Below are positions 62,970 to 64,000 of a stretch of 64,000 nucleotides of DNA, in pieces. A model generated the notes under the pieces. That model was not told the DNA's origin and ran no database searches. It saw only the letters and a list, made by a program, of their open reading frames with translations. The stretch is from Sansalvadorimonas sp965221135 (lineage in GTDB: Bacteria > Pseudomonadota > Gammaproteobacteria > Pseudomonadales > Endozoicomonadaceae), in NCBI GenBank assembly GCA_965221135.1, contig CBDCRZ010000106.1, positions 434,001 through 498,000 of the forward strand, read 5' to 3'. Each line of letters begins with the position of its first letter. Position 1 is the stretch's first letter. Position numbers and translations under genes: made by a program.

Positions 62970-64000
62970 TCACTCTCAGGCCTTCATACTGGCGACTCAT
63001 TTCTTGTTCGTCCATTGCATCTATCACCCGATCAACAAACGTTCCAAGGCCTGCGACCGAGTCAGTCTCAACATAGGAAATACGTAGCACCTCAAACCCC
63101 AGGCCTTTGAGTATGTGATCTATCAAAGGGTCTCGCGCTCTTCTTTTTCCAGATTCTTTTGCAAGAAGCTCATCGTTTTCCATTGTGTCATCCTGAATAT
63201 AATGATGGGGGCCATCGACCTCTATACACAAGGTTTTACCCACCAGAATATCAACTGGGAACCCTTCAATATTCACTTCCATAACAATATTTTGGTTTGG
63301 CAAAGCATTTTTAACAGCCTGGAACACTCTGTTTTGTAATGCTGAGACCTTCACCTTTTTTTCAGGAGCAGAAAGAGCAGGAGACACATCAATTTCCAAG
63401 TTAGAAATGCCTGCCCAGTAAATATATGCAAATCTGTCTTGCCAGTGATGTGAAAGAAGGTCCCTGATATTTTCCCTATCCATTAGCGGCTTAACAAAGA
63501 TATCGAAACGGGGTGTATCAGGATCATCCTTGACGAGCGGATTTTGTTTTGCACATAAATCCAGAACGGCCAGGCTCCATAAGAAGTCGCCGACTCTATG
63601 CTGTAGAGGGCCGCCTGTGTCAATAAAACCAGTCATATCACAAAGACGTTTAACCAGGAAATAGCCAAGCTTCAGCTGGTCGTCTGACAGAGATAAACGG
63701 CACAAAGCGTCAAGGGCCATAATGATATCCTGTTCAGTCAGCGATATGTTCATAATGGCTTGAATCGAAGCTTGAACAACATCCTCCCCTATGACGTGTG
63801 AGCAATGAGACATCCCACTGGCCACCATGGCCAGATGCTGGGCCGACCACTCTTTGGTGTCGGTCAAATCACGCCTCCCCACCTCTTTGGCCAGCGCCTT
63901 CCGGGTCGTGTCGGCGTCGTCCCCCGTCACCTGGCTCAGGCCACTGGTCACCATGGCCAGATCTTGCGCTATCCAGCACTTAAGGTCGCCGGCAAGGGCA
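62950..64000 (-). CDS. Repeat-RAP protein 5, C-terminal part (runs off the window)
   Basis: The frame is open to the window edge (minus strand). Visible are the end of one 43-aa unit (ALAGDLKCWIAQDLAMV), the end-cap unit (EVGRRDLTDTKEWSAQHLA...) and the full C-terminal region with RAP-like motif CIEVDGPHHY. One Leu is missing in DELLAKE relative to the other copies. The 5' end lies outside the window. Confidence 0.85.
   Translation of the reverse strand, partial: ALAGDLKCWIAQDLAMVTSGLSQVTGDDADTTRKALAKEVGRRDLTDTKEWSAQHLAMVASGMSHCSHVIGEDVVQASIQAIMNISLTEQDIIMALDALCRLSLSDDQLKLGYFLVKRLCDMTGFIDTGGPLQHRVGDFLWSLAVLDLCAKQNPLVKDDPDTPRFDIFVKPLMDRENIRDLLSHHWQDRFAYIYWAGISNLEIDVSPALSAPEKKVKVSALQNRVFQAVKNALPNQNIVMEVNIEGFPVDILVGKTLCIEVDGPHHYIQDDTMENDELLAKESGKRRARDPLIDHILKGLGFEVLRISYVETDSVAGLGTFVDRVIDAMDEQEMSRQYEGLRVNDLPAW

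Noticed and set aside
50657..64000. CRISPR-like array because of regular repeats
   Set aside because: Units are 126/129 bp, coding, contiguous without spacers, and translate into a helical repeat; no cas genes.

Overview
The window looks like a chromosomal segment of a host-associated marine gammaproteobacterium, most likely Endozoicomonas or a close relative. This is inference from gene content. Housekeeping genes are gammaproteobacterial (thiE-hemL, radA, ettA, glyA, a DctPQM TRAP transporter, a YdeP-type oxidoreductase). Between them lie many eukaryote-like or exported proteins, insertion sequences, tandem duplications and decaying genes. I saw no rRNA, tRNA or CRISPR array.

Layout. 1-1.6 kb: an FGGY sugar kinase. 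1.8-8.9 kb: a tandem duplication of about 3.2 kb carrying a protein with two Death-like domains, a dead epd (GAPDH-family) fragment and a secreted 493-aa protein. One breakpoint fused a signal-peptide leader to the Death-like domains; one copy also holds a 215-bp MITE-like element. 9-19.5 kb: a CAP-domain protein, a membrane protein coupled to hemL, thiE, two Ser/Thr kinases (one with a signal peptide) around radA, and a DAACS symporter. 19.5-22.4 kb: a graveyard of broken genes. 22.5-25.7 kb: a TRAP operon whose leader is repeated at 27.2-27.5 kb upstream of an unknown gene. 27.5-34.3 kb: a composite transposon bounded by two same-orientation IS4-family copies, with a shared 9-bp target duplication outside them, carrying an operon of small unknown genes, a secreted SPRY-like protein and an IS66 remnant. 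34.4-45 kb: MATE exporter, YdeP-type oxidoreductase, GNAT, ettA, an exported 763-aa protein and glyA. 45-48.2 kb: a 1,057-aa FAD monooxygenase resembling MICAL. 48.4-49.7 kb: a frameshifted IS256-family element.

The most unusual system fills 49.7-64 kb: at least five head-to-tail minus-strand genes encoding large alpha-solenoid proteins. Each has a common hydrophobic leader, a coiled-coil/cap region, a variable number of nearly identical 42/43-aa repeats (11, 17, 7 and 10 full units in the four genes whose arrays are complete here), and a near-identical C-terminal RAP-like domain of the PD-(D/E)XK nuclease fold. Two repeat types alternate, and differences concentrate at a few fixed positions, above all the residue in the Q-x-L motif (P/H/S in the 42-aa type, E/D/H in the 43-aa type). 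This resembles modular nucleic-acid-recognition solenoids (OPR/FASTK-RAP, PPR, TALE) and, from memory, the 42-aa SKWP repeats of plant-pathogen effectors. The array is truncated at one side by the IS256 element and runs off the window at the other. I infer a recombination-driven, diversifying family of RNA- or DNA-targeting, possibly host-directed proteins.
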